The notes: a model not told the origin generated them from the sequence alone. DNA of 64,000 nucleotides from Polytrichum commune (GCA_950295325.1 OX485808.1:39948527-40012526), one strand, 5' to 3'. Counted from the first letter of the stretch, positions 1-12,659 are shown. Numbers and translations: made by a program.

Positions 1-160
1 CTCATGAAAATTACCAATCATTTTAGAGAATTTAGAGAATATACCTCGAATCAATACAGAAATCCCAGAAGATGTCAGCATGTAACCGGTTGAACTTGGA
101 CACACTAGGATCTTGACCAATTCTGTCCAAAAATCTCCCCGGACACTGGCCATCAATGTA
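1..160 (+). repeat. Dispersed repeat family A, copy 1
   Basis: This stretch matches segments at 35935-36175 and 52405-52590 on the plus strand and, reversed, at 19497-19680. All copies share blocks such as AGGATCTTGACC, a gap, then CCCAAAAATCTCCC, and most contain an AACCGGTT-like core. The left end lies at or before the window edge. No coding capacity is conserved between copies, so I read it as a non-autonomous or LTR-derived element of unknown class. Confidence 0.6.
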
Positions 161-424
161 CACAAGAAATATCTTCAAAGACAGGTGTTAGTCTAGTGAA
201 CGAGGTTTCAAAACCTACACTAATTAAGTTCCCTTGCAGATTTGACTACCTATAGTGTCAACCGCTGAATGTTGTCATCATACCAACTATATATATATAT
301 ATCCCTTATTCAAATTCAAACCCGGTTAGACTAGGCTAGGCCCCGTCATGGACTCCTAAAGAATTTGTTGGAAACCATCTTGAATCCCTAGCCTCTCAAC
401 ATAACGTATGCAAACACTAGTCTC

Positions 425-575
425 GTGCAAATGCCTATATTTGAATGGTATATGCCAAGCTTTGTAGTTAAGAATGAACACCAAAAAGACACGTGTTACG
501 ATGAGATTGGACTATGTGTTTAGAATAAGGAATATATTGTTTTAAGTTCATTAGTTAACATGATTGGGAGGACTT
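425..575 (+). repeat. Dispersed repeat family B, copy 1
   Basis: This segment shares an ordered series of blocks with 46850-47000, 58615-58800 and 60935-61095: a TGGTATGTGG-like start, then AAGACACGTGTT, then GAGATTGGACTA, then GTCAACATGATT-like. The copies differ by many substitutions, so the family is old. No open frame is conserved. Confidence 0.55.
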
Positions 576-3500
576 ATGTGAGAAGGGAGTCACTTGGGGG
601 GGAGGAGGAGAAAGAAATCTTATTTAACACTCCCATACCATATGATTGTTTTGCAAGATTGGGACATGTATCAACGGTGCATGAGTGTTTTACCCAAACA
701 AAACAAAGTAATATGTAGAGTCCCTCGAAGAGGGATGAAATCCTTCTTTCAGAAAACTCTATTAAGAGTGTGTTAGCTTGTCATGTATCGGAGCCTATTT
801 TGAAAGTTGGGTGAAACTTTCAGGACCTCCAATTTCCATTTCTCAAACTTTGAGAGAAATTCATGTCATGCCCATACTTAATGGTGAGTATAGCCAGTGA
901 ACGGCTCCCACCATCATGGGCATTTTTTTGTTTGCATTTAGTCTGCAAACAATCAAAATACATCTAAATAGCATCTAGTGATTGGCGAAAAACGAATGAT
1001 AAAAATGCCCCATGCTAGTGACCATGTGCAAAAGTGGTCGGCAAGCACTTCTTTCAAACACACATGCCCTGCAGTGATGTTCAGCCTGTAGCACGAGGTA
1101 AAGTGCAGGCAAGTCCAAGTTGAGGCCAGGGCAAAACAAGGTCTGGGCTCCACCCTTGATTTCGTTGGTTTGCTTGGCAAACCATTTGGGTAATTGCCTA
1201 GTTGCTTGTAGTGAAGAGGATAGGCCATGGTAGGGCATGTAGGCCGTGGATAGGGCCATCATGGCGTGGAGGAGGGGGTTTGAGGAGGAGGTGGACCGAG
1301 GGCCCTTTTTTTGGCTTTGCCCGATCAATGTACCCGGCTTGCCCTTCAAAGAAATTGTCTAAATACACTAGGGAATGTGTCGCATGACAAAACAACATTG
1401 AAATGTGCTTGGAAAGCTATGAAATTTTGCATTGTAATTTTGTATTACACGTTCTACCTATCTACCGCTAGGATTGGTATTTGGAGTTCCACGGCTACCC
1501 AACAACAACAACACAAATGTGATTTTGGATGCAAAATGAAGTCATACATATTGCAAGGACTCACAACCAAAAATAAAAATATAAAAAAATTGCGCCAAAC
1601 ATCGAAATTCCTAGTCCCAAAGGTTCAAATTTTAGTTTAGAATTTGATGCAATAAGTCTCACATAAAACATATATCAACCCGTCATCCATTCACTCAAGT
1701 CACCAAGGTTCATTTTTTTTCAAGTAGTTGCCCCGCCTTGTTACCCCTTCACACATACCCTAAAGTCTCACACATGTTGACACATGGACGGTTGGTATTT
1801 TTCCACATAACACCCACAGTGGTCCGCATAATATCCGTACAATTGGATGTTGAAGAACACCTTCAAATCTTGCTTCAAAAAATCTCAACTAGAAAGTGTG
1901 AGTTCAAGTTGATTTTGAGAAGAATGCAGCTTGAAGATTTGAAAGTTAAGCGGTTTGAAAACTTGGATGATTTTGTGTGAATTCTCATAAACTCATGGTT
2001 TGGGACTAAACCCATGGGTTCATCCACTTTACTTTACAAATAACTCCAATGAGTGGACATCTTTGGCGTCCAACCCAGGGCCAAATTATGATGGCGTCAT
2101 CCAAACTCAAAATCAATCACCTCGGAGGCCTCATCATGCACGGTTTCCAGCCTGGATGGCTGCCAATAAGTCTATTTGAAAACATCCATACAACTATCAA
2201 AGACCCGGCCCTTTGTTTTGTGTTGTTTCAGGCACACAAACTGACTCAAGAAAAGAGAAAAAAATTAAAAAGAAAATACAAAGAGATAACTTGGCAATTG
2301 TGTCTTCATAGCATTACACATCTCTTTCGTTGCGTTCCGTGGGATTAGGTATCACATGAGCATAAGTATCCTTATATTTTAGGATTCCTCAGTTATGGGG
2401 TCACTCCGGTTGTGTGTTATGAACTTTTTGACAAGAATCTGTAAATTATCAAAGTTTTTCAATCACATCCTCTTTCTTTGGAAAGAGACCATCATGTAAC
2501 TGCTTAATAATTTTATATCACCAACGTGAATTTGAGCATGTTGATTTATTGTGCTCAAGAGTATTCATATACAAATTGAAGTACTTGCAAAAGGAAAGGT
2601 AAACCCCCCCCCCTTTGTTTTTGAACCAAAAAAGAACAATGTACAAATTTGAGAATACCCTATGTAGTTGTCAAATTAGATGTAATAAATTTTTTGAGTC
2701 AATTGTTAATTGCTATAAAAATGTAAAAAATAAAATCATGGAGATTTTGAAGGAGTTGTAGAGCAACTTGTTTACCTGATATTGAGAATTTTTTGTGCGT
2801 GAACAAATATTCATAAAACTTGTAAAATACATATGCTCGAATGTATTGGACATCTAAGTGCATGTAAACTACTAAATGATAATACACTACTTGCCTTTAA
2901 ACCATTCACGTACTATTAATGCACATGTTCACCACGTCCAAGATTTCAACATCTTCAAATAATGCATGAAGTGTTGAAAGTACTTATGCCATGTTCTCAA
3001 AACCTTGAATATTCTAGCAAAAGTGCCTACAAACTCACCTTGGTCTCAAAATGATTAAACATTTGGCAAATCTTGCCCAATATGGGCCCAACGTACAATA
3101 ACAAGGTATGTGAACCTATTGTAAGCACTTCCAACTCCACAAAGAATCGACCATTGGATCAACTTGGGAATTGTCTGCGTTGATTAGCAACTACAAATCA
3201 CACATATTGTCATCTCAAGTATCAAAATCTAAGTCGAGACACAAAAGTTATAGGAGGTCAACATGAATTTTATTTCCCCCCCCCCCTCTAAGTGAGCATA
3301 TATAGACCCTCCCAAATGTATTAGCGGTTGAACCTAACATGGTGCCTATACATATATATGTATTTTTAACACATGGTTCAATCTCAACGTAACACGTGTA
3401 TGTTTGGAATATGTTATTAACAACAAGCATTGGCATATAGCACTCAAATGTAGGTTTAGAATTAAGAAAGGTGACCACATAATGCCCACATACCATATGG

Positions 3501-3845
3501 TTTTATGCCTTCTCAACCACAACCACAAGTGCATCTTCCTCTACATACGCATGGCACACCCTATGCAAGGCCCAACTTCCCAAGTGAACCCATTCTCTTG
3601 AAACAACATGGTGACTCGGTGGACCATAACATGGTCAAAGATACGACCACAAAGACAACCACAACTACCCAAAGTAGTGTACACTATCCTTTTGTCATGT
3701 GTTCCCAACCATAACTTTGTCATCTAAGTTGAAGAACTAAGACTAGTCAATGTTGGCCATGCCTTATGATGCACACGAAACCGAGGTCTATTGTTCACCA
3801 ATAGGTGCCGAGGTTGACAATGTGTTTAAAGTTATAAAGTCACTA

Positions 3846-4140
3846 CACTAAATAGTCTTATTAGTGTGGTTGGGAAATTATTGTGGGCCGCAATATTTTT
3901 CCAGTCATGAAGAGGAATAAGGTGGGTCGACAAATCCTCTGGGTCATCTTGGAGAATTCTAACCAACACCTTAAGTATGCGTTCAAGGACAAAAACAACA
4001 TACAAAAATCATTGACTTCAATTTCTTACAAAAATATTTCATGTGGCTCGTACTAATTTAAAACTAAAGATTTGGTGTGGGCTAAAATCAAATGTGCATT
4101 CTAAGAATTAGTGTGACCCACCTTAATAGGACTACTTTGT
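3846..4140. mobile_element. MITE-like element (family C), copy 1
   Basis: The left end reads CACTAAATAGTCTTATTAGTG and the right end contains CCACCTTAATAGGACTACTT, which is an imperfect inverted match. The same ends recur at about 17440-17795 and, more degenerate, at 55250-55560. The internal sequence is non-coding. I infer a non-autonomous DNA transposon; superfamily not assigned. Confidence 0.45.
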
Positions 4141-4233
4141 GTACCTCTAAGAATGCAATGGTTTCCCTGAAATTTAAACTTATAGTATAACAATCATCCA
4201 TCTAAAGAGCAACAACTTAACAAAAATATATAA

Positions 4234-4394
4234 TAACCAACTTGACATTGAAATTAACATCAAAGACCTGAATTTAACACAGTTGAAAAGTTAAATTGAT
4301 CACAAAAGTTTTATACCAACTTGACATTGAAATTAACATCAAAGACTTGAATTTAACACAGTTGAAAAGTTAAATTGATCACAAAAGTTTTATA
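4234..4394. repeat. 80-bp direct tandem duplication
   Basis: Two nearly identical copies of about 80 bp lie head to tail. Both run from ACCAACTTGACATTGAAATT to ACAAAAGTTTTAT. They differ at one position in the part I compared (GACCTG against GACTTG), so the duplication is recent compared with the other repeats here. Confidence 0.85.
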
Positions 4395-4499
4395 TAGATA
4401 TACACACACCCTCTCTTTCTTCGAAGACGGGGGTTTATAACGACAACGGTAATACCACAAAGCTCTAGCCAACCAAATGATGCCTTCTCGAACAAAATG

Positions 4500-5400
4500 G
4501 AACAACGTACCCTAACACCATAGAATTGGAGGTTCTTGACTTCGGATCGAACGTTGACATCCAAATTCAAAACTCGAGGACCCCCTCTCCCACCATGAAT
4601 CCCTAACATCAAGGCCCCAATGTAGGATAATGTTTGAAACCCCAAGCAACCGGTTGAGTCAACGATTGTTGAGCAAAGGACCCAAACGACGCCCCATGAC
4701 CTTGCCAACCACCATAAGTCGATGATTGGTGTCGACAAGTAAGAGTGCCATAAGAAGACTCCCATGTGGGATTCAACATGATCTTAACCAATGTAAATAC
4801 AATATGGTGCAAATCTATTCCCCATAAACGATCATTTTGTGTTGAGCAAGATACTACCCTATGGTAGAGTCATCAACCGCAACCTGAGACCTTGAGGATG
4901 ACCGAGCTCCCACCTCGGGCCGGATGTTGTCATCCAAATTCAAAGATTGAGAAACCCTAAACCCCCCCCCCCCCAAATGTAGGAGTGTGTTTGTAACCCT
5001 AAGTAACCGGTCAAGCCAAATCATTGAGGGTGGACTACCCGATGACGCCCCCGTGAACTTGGCACCACCGTAGTGATGTTTGGTTCAACACTCGAGAGTG
5101 CTTGAAGTAATTTCCACGTGGGATTAACACGATCTTCACCAATGTGGATATATCATAGTGCAAATATATTCTTAGAAATAACAATTTGTATCAAACTAGA
5201 TAGGTACCCTACGGTAACGCACACCTTCCCATCAAACAAAACATCATACCTAGAATAGATGAGCTGCTATCCACTTGGCCGAAATGTTGTCATCGAAATT
5301 CAAAAGTTAAGTAATCAGGTCCCCACCATGATGCACCCCTAATGACGTTCCCATGACCTTGCCAATAGACAAAATGATGTTCAATTCATAAAAGCCCTGA
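4500..5400. repeat. Degenerate ~365-bp tandem array, about 2.5 copies
   Basis: The anchor GTTGWCATCCAAATTCAAA occurs near 4553, 4927 and 5287, a spacing of about 374 and 360 bp. Each unit continues through a C-rich stretch, a GTTTGAAACCC-like block, a CCCATGACCTTGCC-like block and a CCACGTGGGATTNAACA-like block. One further single copy lies at 10940-11080, just upstream of the Arg/Ser-rich gene. The C-rich stretch has expanded to 13 C at 4962-4974 in the second unit. Confidence 0.7.
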
Positions 5401-5424
5401 CTCATATTTTCTTTTGGTAAGAGC

Positions 5425-7395
5425 GGGGGGAAGCTAAGATGTGAGCAATGAGCGGTGAGATATGAGGGATGAGTAGTAACACATAAGCAATGAGTGGTAA
5501 CATGTGAATGATGAAGCGGAATTTAGTAGATATGCACGGCATTAGGGTTCATTCTCTAAATTTGGCACTATTTAAATTTCAATCTTAGTTGTAAAGTACT
5601 AAGATTTTGAAAGAACAAGAGTGAAGTGGGCATATAACCATGGATGCTTCAAAAAAAAACTATAAGTGCATTGTTGAGATTTACTATAACAGTCCATACA
5701 AATACATGTCACTTATTGACATTCTCAAACAAACAATTGAACACAACACGTGAAACATTACTCACACTATAGAACACCGGCAAGTACGTTGGAGCCTGAA
5801 TGAACTCGTCACTATTGTAATCCACCTTGCACAAAAATCTTAACACATAATATAAATGTTTATAGTGCACCCTTCTTCTTCTTCTTCTTCTTCTTTCCTT
5901 CCAAATCCTGAGAGGACATTTTTGTGAACTTCAGGCGCGTGCAATGTGGGATGTCGCCAAATGTGATGCGGTAGGAGGTGTCCTCCTTGGAGGTGATGCT
6001 TGGGGGGTACACCCTCTAGTATTTTTTTCATTATACATGTGACCAAGAGGTCTTTACCCATGGGATATTACTTGGGGTTGGGGGAATAACAAGTACCAGA
6101 TTATGTTCTAATTTCCTAATAATCGGGTTTATTGGGCCCATAGCAATAATTATAATTATGATCTTATTGCAATTAAAGGGAAGCTATATTAGTTTCAAGT
6201 TGCAGACTTGTGCAAAAATTGCAATGAGACATTAAATGTGTGAAGAACATCTTTTAGTCTTGCTCAAGAGCAAATTGCAACTGGACATGACCCCAAAAGA
6301 GCATTAAGAGTCTCAAAGCCTCAACTTGCTATCTAAAGTGTTTTTGTTATCTAAAATTATGAATATAGTAAACATAGAGAGAAGGGAGGAGAAAAGAGAC
6401 GATGCCAACCACATATGTTGGAGTGATTGAGGGATGCTTCACCTTGGTCATAGTCGCAAGCTCATATGTAAATCCGGAGTATGTTTATTAAGTAGAGCTA
6501 TGGGACAAGTGTTACTGCCTCGTGTTGGAGGTGGTCCCCAATTGATGGAGGGCATTGTAGGCCCATTAGTGGGAATATGTCTTTTGTCTAGCAATGTTGT
6601 GCATCTCAAGTGTGGGTGTACGAGGGCATGGTGTCTTAAATTGTTGCAACCTAGATTGGGTTCAATTCTCGAGGTATCTTTGGGAGGTCGTTCTTTATCC
6701 CTTAATATGAGCTAATTGACTAGCTTTAGGCATCATGTTGTAAAATTCATTATTGGAATTTTGTTGTGTGTATGTGGTTTTGGTACTTGCTTAAATGGTT
6801 GTTGGCGGTTTTCCAGTTTACGTTTGTTGAGCATGAATAGGGTGAGGTATTTGATAACCATTAAGTGGATTTGTTGCATGCATGCATGCATGGGCATTTG
6901 TGGGGATGTAGCTTGTTCACATAGGTTGGTGAAGCTGATTCGGAAAGAAGCGTCTAGTATTTCACCATCGACTCCCGGAGTTTGATTTCTGGAAGTATAA
7001 TATAAATTATCTACAACAATTATTTGAGAAGTTAGTGTTGTTCGTGTGTATGCCTCATTGGATGCATACTATGAGGATGGTGAGTGTTACATATAATCTA
7101 GCATTTTCAAAGGTGTCCACCAATGTTTGGTATTTCAACTTCTTCCTTTGGACTATAGTGGTGGGTTCACTGTCTTGATAGAATGTGAATTCAATGAATT
7201 GTAAGCTCGAATTTTGGGTTGTAGAAATATCATCTTATGTGTGTCCAAATACACTTTCAAGGTAAAAATAGCATGGTAATAGGATATTAGTGCATGTAAA
7301 AACCATGAAAATTTTCTTGCTCATTGCTCATATGTTACCGCTCATTACTCACTGCTCATTACTCACTGCTCACTACTCACATGATAGCACTCCCT
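5425..7395. mobile_element. Possible transposon with inverted GAGCARTGAG arrays at both ends
   Basis: At 5440-5515 the plus strand carries repeated GAGCAATGAG/GAGTGGTAAC-type words. At 7320-7385 the same words appear as the reverse complement (CTCATTACTCACTGCTCATTACTCAC). Facing sub-terminal arrays about 1.9 kb apart suggest the two ends of one element. The interior has only short frames (6434-6985) without recognisable transposase motifs. I found no clean target-site duplication. Confidence 0.35.
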
Positions 7396-7994
7396 GGTAA
7401 GAACAACGTAAGCACCTTGCACAATGTAATTCCTAGATATGGATCACAAAAAGAATTCAAACATAATGGCATATGAACCATAGATCGTGGCATGCTTCTC
7501 ATGGCTAAAATATGATATAAGACTTTACACGCTCAAAACATTTTCGCAAATTGCTTTGGTCCTTAGCGCGTTATCCATCACAACACGTAAAACCTTTAGA
7601 GAAATTTATAGTGTAAATGACGGATGCCTTATGTTGCATAATTGCCCATCGTCAAAACCACTTGGGTAAGCTCTACAGACGACTTCGAATCTTTGATCAC
7701 CTGGTTGATTCTCTAGAGAGCTTTATGCTCGATAATGCTATCAGGCCAGGGCCTTCCACCGATTATACTGATTACATTTACACAATGGAACTTGTGTTGT
7801 ATCAACAAATTCACAATTAGCAGAAATTGGATCATGCATCGGATCTTTCCTAATTTAGTTATGGTTATTGGAAGTGCACGGTTGTTGATTTCTTAGTTGA
7901 ACACATAGGTTTTGCTTATTCTATTCGTCACGAAGTGTGGAGTAGTTAATAAAAATCGAAGGTGTAGACCGATATCTTCCAAGCATGTGTATCA

Positions 7995-8376
7995 GGGCCA
8001 ATTCACATGGGTCCCAAGTCCTAAATCTCGAGTCACTTGAGGTCAATTTGTGCAATCTCGGTTGTTAAGAGCATGGAAGTTGGGACTTACTACTTCACAC
8101 GGGGCCCCAAGTATGACGTGGATGCCTACATGGCCACACTTTTTGGAGGTGGGGCTTGGGACTTGTGTTGAGAGTCGGGTCGAGCAAAAAAACTAGACCC
8201 AACTCTCAACACAAGTCCCGTGAATATTTTCGCATGAAAGGATCAAGATCCGACTTTAATGAAAATTAACCATATTCTAATGGTTTCTCGAGGCTCAACA
8301 ATTGGGACTTTACCTCCGCGTGGGGACTTGCTAACATGAGTGGGACTTGGGACTTGAAACCCCGTGTGAACCGGCC
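7995..8376. mobile_element. MITE with terminal inverted repeats and a central hairpin
   Basis: The left end GGGCCAATTCACATGGG pairs with the reverse complement of the right end (GGCCGGTTCACACGGGG), and CCCAAGTCC / GGACTTGGG blocks follow inside both ends. In the middle, 8158-8181 and 8196-8219 are 24-bp inverted arms with one mismatch around a 14-nt A-rich loop. TCA before the left end and TTA after the right end could be a diverged 3-bp target duplication. GGGCC ends with a TWA target would fit a PIF/Harbinger-type MITE; that assignment is inference. Confidence 0.6.
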
Positions 8377-8771
8377 TTAGAGTGTTTGTTCTTCGATCCT
8401 TGCCTAACCACACACACCAAGTCAAATTTATACATGCTCGATGGGAAAAAATAACCACATAACACCCACATACCTTGTGGGCATTGCATGCCTTCTCATG
8501 TTGAACCACAACCCGAGACCTCTCTCGAACCACAACCGACGGAGCTCAGTGTGTATGTTTGACAAATTTCATTTCACATTCAATTTCAAATCCGAAGTGT
8601 CACGTGACGTTTTCAAAAACAAAAATAAATGTCAATTGATGTATACATTTTTTTTTCTAAAATGTCACCTCAATTTTGGGTTACAAAATATTTTAGAAAA
8701 AATACAATTTTGGTTTGTAACCACAAAAACTATCAACCAAGCGTAAGTATCCTTCGGTCTCACATGCTTCT

Positions 8772-9212
8772 TCAAATATTGAAGATTGTAGCCCAATCCA
8801 TTGCATCCACTTCAAGCCCACAAAGGGAGACCCGCATAAGAGTTTCAAGGGTCTTCAAGTTCAACCCATTGCGCAAGTGGATTTTGATTGCATTTTGTTT
8901 GGAAAATCCTCTCTCACAAATAGCTCTACTTGATGGAGTGAGTATAATGTTTTGCCAAAGTTGCACAAGTTTAGGCCAATTTGTGTGCCATTCCAATTTG
9001 CTACCACATATGTGCCAAACCTCAAATTTTGTTTCATTCTCAAACTCATGTTGAAGTGTTTCCGTAAATTCCATAAGTTCTCCCTTACACATGTCACTTT
9101 CTTCTTTAGTGTATTGGAACTTCAACAATATCCTTTCGAGCCACAATTTGGTATTTGTGATTTGGTCACTATCATCATTTGAATAATTAAGAGGGTTGAA
9201 ATTTGGCTGCAT
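8772..9212 (-). pseudogene. hAT-family transposase, C-terminal dimerisation fragment
   Basis: The minus strand encodes about 146 residues that end in a hAT dimerisation-like domain. Diagnostic blocks are WPKLVQLWQ, then PSSRAICERGFSKQNAIK, then LRNGLNLKTLETLMRVSL. The family's usual pattern is SSAACERGFSxMNxIKxxLRN followed by L..LMRI. The fragment lacks the BED finger and the catalytic core, which would lie at higher coordinates. A short frame at 9187-9462 (-) may be part of the same gene in another frame. It is truncated and surely non-autonomous. Confidence 0.7.
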
Positions 9213-9399
9213 TGCTATCTACAAACACCTTAGAGCACGCACTACTTATCTTGAAATGTATGGTAAATGGGCATGTATCCATGAATTCACTAATACTCAG
9301 TAAAAGAGTCGCCTCTAACCAATTATCAAAGTTGGCAAAATAATGCATGTTTTGGGAATTAGTACCACACATGATAATTAGTGTAGTTGAGCAATGACC

Positions 9400-10420
9400 A
9401 TATAAAGTATCTACCATGAGTGTAGAGGGTAAAACTGATGAGAGTGGAATATCTCCCAACATTGTAGAAATTGGGACATATTAGGTGACAAACTTCAAGG
9501 CCTTGTGAACACTAATAGAAGTCCAATAGTCCAATATCACACCCAAATGCACAACTACTGCTCTTTCCCCTTTGATAGAATCATACGTTTCTTCATATCC
9601 TACGTGATCCTTGAACTTCAACTCAAACATTGTATTGAAGCATTATGATTTTCACATTGTACATTGAACTCAATTGAAAGGAATCCTACACCATGCAAGC
9701 CTACCACATCAAATCATCATGTCAAGCTGAGATGGCTAATCAACCTAAATGACCAAAGATTGGACTAGGTAGGAACTAACCAAAACAAAGTATCTAACAT
9801 AAGTGTAGATGGTACCATTGGGGAGAGTGGAATGTCTACCATTATCCTAGATATTGGGACAAACTTAGGGGATGAACTTCAGGGCCTTGCGAACACTGAT
9901 AGCATTTCATTCGTAGACTCAACAACACTATTGATTCCAATCTAATTTCAACTCGAGCATTGCAATCAATCAATGAGAATTTCACATTACATATTAAACT
10001 CAATTGAAGGGGAGCTTTGCCCTATGCAAGACCTCAAAATTCAAGTCATCCTGAGCTAAGACGGCTAGTTTCCCCAATTTTCAACCAAACAAAACACTCT
10101 AGATCTCCTCCCATTTTTAAAACTTCAATTCAAGTAGCTTAGGCCATACAAAAGTATCTATCACAAATGTAGGTGGTGCCAATGGTGAGAGTGGATTGTC
10201 TACCACTGACCTAGAGGACATGACAAACTTTAGGGACTTGTGAACATTGATGGCATTTAAATCACAATCCTAACAACAATATTGCTTCCAATCTAGCTTC
10301 AATTCAAGCATTGTGAATTGTACATTGTACATTGTACATTAAACTCAATGTGCAGGGGTTCTTTGCACTATGCAAAGTCTACCTCAAATCATCCTAGTGT
10401 CAAGCTGAGACGCCTCAAAA
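9400..10420. repeat. Three degenerate ~370-bp direct repeats behind the hAT fragment
   Basis: The anchor TCTAMCATRAGTGTAGANGG followed by GAGAGTGGAAT recurs near 9411, 9792 and 10158 (spacing about 381 and 366 bp). Each unit continues with a CCTTGTGAACACTGAT-like block, CAATCTARCTTCAA, TTRAACTCAATT and AAGCTGAGACGGCT-like blocks. The first unit overlaps the hAT-derived reading frame, so the array probably arose by tandem duplication within a transposon remnant. The third unit also carries a small ACATTGT triplet run near 10320. Confidence 0.65.
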
Positions 10421-10939
10421 CTAACCCGACATTTAACCAACCAAAGCACCACTCTTCGAGATTTGCTGGGGCACGTTGCTCAAGTCACATACTTGCACAA
10501 AACAGTCGTGGAACACATATCCGCAAGAGACCGGGAACAACGGTCTTGTCGGCCTTGTACTTAGCCTCCACCACCTCTCTGATCACGTACCGTCTTAGAT
10601 GTAGCGCCATCATGGTTACAAAGAAAACTACAAGAACAAAGGCTGAACTCAAGTATGTAAGCGAGTGTAAGAAATTCTCCTACTGTTATGGGTTCTTGAG
10701 CTGTAGTTTACAATACTCAAGTTGCCTAGTAATACGTGCCATTTCAATTTCTAACGTGTCAATTGACGTTTGTGTTTTTTTCTTCGCAAATCACAACACG
10801 TGTCAACTTCTAAATTGTACATGTCAATCGACGTGCTTTTCTTTGTTTTTTTTGCGCAAGTTTTTGCGTGTCAAAAGTGAAAAGACTTGCAAAAACTTTG
10901 TCAAACACACACACTGATGGAGCTCGCTCGCTCGCTTGC

Positions 10940-11470
10940 TTCCACCCGGGTCGGGTCGGGTTGGAAATGATGTTGCCATCCAAATTCAAAAGTTGATGGC
11001 GTAACCCTAGGCCCCACCCCCCATGATGCACCCCTAGGATTGAGGCCCCCCTGACGGAGTGTGTTTCAAACCAAGGCCCTCCAACGTACACTTCGCCAGC
11101 CCAGTGTCGTCAGCCCCCCCCCCCCCCTCGTCCCACCCCCCTCGCCTTGCGTCGCCTCGCCTCGCCTCGCCTTGGCTTTCGGCTTGCGTTCGTTCCCCTG
11201 CCATTCCTCCCGCTTCCCGGGGCCTCCCTTCAATGCCCTTCAATGCGCCCCACTCCCGCACCCCCCCTTTTCTCTCCCCCACCATCGCCATCGCCCCACT
11301 CCACCTTTAACTGACTTACACTCACTCATCACTCCCTCCTCGCCCCTCCCCCTGCCATATCATCCCATATCCCGACTCCGCCCCGCACACACAATTATCC
11401 GCACCCGCACCCGCACCCGTCCCCATCGCCACGGCGAGCCATCTGGGAGTGCATGTGCTGCGAAAATTTG
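10940..11470. promoter_or_regulatory. C-rich putative promoter/leader of the Arg/Ser-rich gene
   Basis: The first ~140 bases are a single copy of the repeat arrayed at 4500-5400. From 11085 to 11420 the plus strand is very rich in C and CT, with a run of about 14 C near 11114, CTCGC-type repeats and CCGCACC triplicates. This differs sharply from the AT-rich surroundings. It is followed by a leader that reaches the start codon at 12660. The frames open here are low-complexity and I do not take them as genes. Promoter identity is inferred from position and composition. Confidence 0.4.
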
Positions 11471-12304
11471 AATGCGGGATTGGGAATGTGACGACGATCA
11501 AACCCTAGGGAGGGGAGGGGAGGGGAGGGGATCTCTGTGCTAAGCTGTTGTGTGGTCCCCCTGTTGTGCACTGATTGGGTGGAAGTGTGATGTGGTGTGA
11601 TGATGACAGGGGTGTGGGGAGGGAGTAGATGAGGTGGACTTTTGAATGTGCGGGGCGGTTGGAGGTGTGAGTGATTTGTGAGTTGTTGTGTGTGAGCCCC
11701 TATTGATTTGGATTAGTGGTGCGTTTTGGAGACTGTGTTGTTGTGAGGGGAGTGGTTTGGTGTGGTGTGGTATGGTGTGGGGTGATGGAATTTATCAAAT
11801 GGGAGGGAATGTGGTGGGCTCTGGGGAGTTTTGATTGTTAGGGTTTGATTGCTTACGTGGTTCGATGGAGGTCGAGGTGCGTCGGGGGGACGCGGAGTGA
11901 GTGAGTGAGTGAGGGTGGAGTGGAATTGGAATTGGAGGAGGGGGCAGTGGAAGTGGAAGATTTGGCGAGTGATGATGTAATTTGCGAGTGTGCAATCAAG
12001 CAGGAGGTGAGGTGGAGGTGTGCTGGTGCGGGGGCCGCCAGCGATTGAGCCTTTGAGATTCCAGCCAGCAGGCAAGAAAAGCTTAGTCTCTGTTCTGGAA
12101 CATTGTTGCTCGCAATTGTGATGATGATGATAATGATGATAATGACGAATAAATGTCCTTGTCTCGTTGCTTCTTCATCATGTCATGGCATGAGCTCTTG
12201 ATCTCGGTGAGGAGGGGATGTGGTATGATTTTGTAGGCTCGTGCATGTTCTCGGCTGTTTCTAATTACATTCTGATTTGGTGTGGTTTGATATTTGATTA
12301 ATCC

Positions 12305-12659
12305 CCCCTCCCCCCAGAGTGTGGGAAGGGAAGTCAGATTATCGAATGTTCTTGTCTCGCGCCTTATCATGTTCTCGGTTGTTTCTAATTGAGCCCAGTT
12401 ATTGTGTTTTTTTTTTTTGACATTTGATAATTTTGCCCCAGAGTGTGGGAAGGGAATTGAGATGATCATATGAATTTGTCACTCTCCGCATCATGTCTTT
12501 ATGTCATGGCATGAGCCTTCGATTGAGGAGGGGATGTGGTGTAATATTGTAGGCTACTCCATGGTCTCTGTTGTTTCTAATTATGCTCTGTTCTATCTTT
12601 TTTTTTAGAATTTGAAGGTTCCCCCCAGAGTGTGGTAAGGGAAGCTCGCTGCAGCAAAG
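12305..12659 (+). promoter_or_regulatory. Leader with three repeated acceptor-like segments
   Basis: A T-rich tract followed by CCCCCAGAGTGTGGGAAGGG occurs three times, at about 12309-12332, 12436-12456 and 12621-12642. The last copy is preceded by a strong splice acceptor (T-run then AG at 12607-12608), leaving a 51-nt leader exon before the ATG at 12660. A second block, GAGGAGGGGATGTGGT then TTGTAGGCT, is also duplicated at 12210-12240 and 12525-12555. The region probably holds the end of a 5'-UTR intron that grew by internal duplication. Confidence 0.5.

Larger units (their letters stand above)
161..4200. other. Intergenic region, no supportable gene
   Basis: Only short reading frames without recognisable motifs occur here. 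There is an (AT)n run near 286-302, a family B repeat at about 425-575, C-runs at 2604-2613 and 3276-3286, and a segment at 3470-3525 that reappears at 8445-8525 (shared CCCACATACC and CATGCCTTCTC-like blocks). A MITE-like segment occupies about 3846-4140. Nothing here supports an exon. Confidence 0.5.

Noticed and set aside
6650-6680. GGTTCAATTCT resembling a B box
   Set aside because: Isolated word without A box, tail or target-site duplication.
11059-11471. Two overlapping plus-strand frames of 83 and 136 codons, rich in Pro, Ser and Arg
   Set aside because: They lie in a C-rich tract that is open in several frames at once, without motifs; composition alone explains them.
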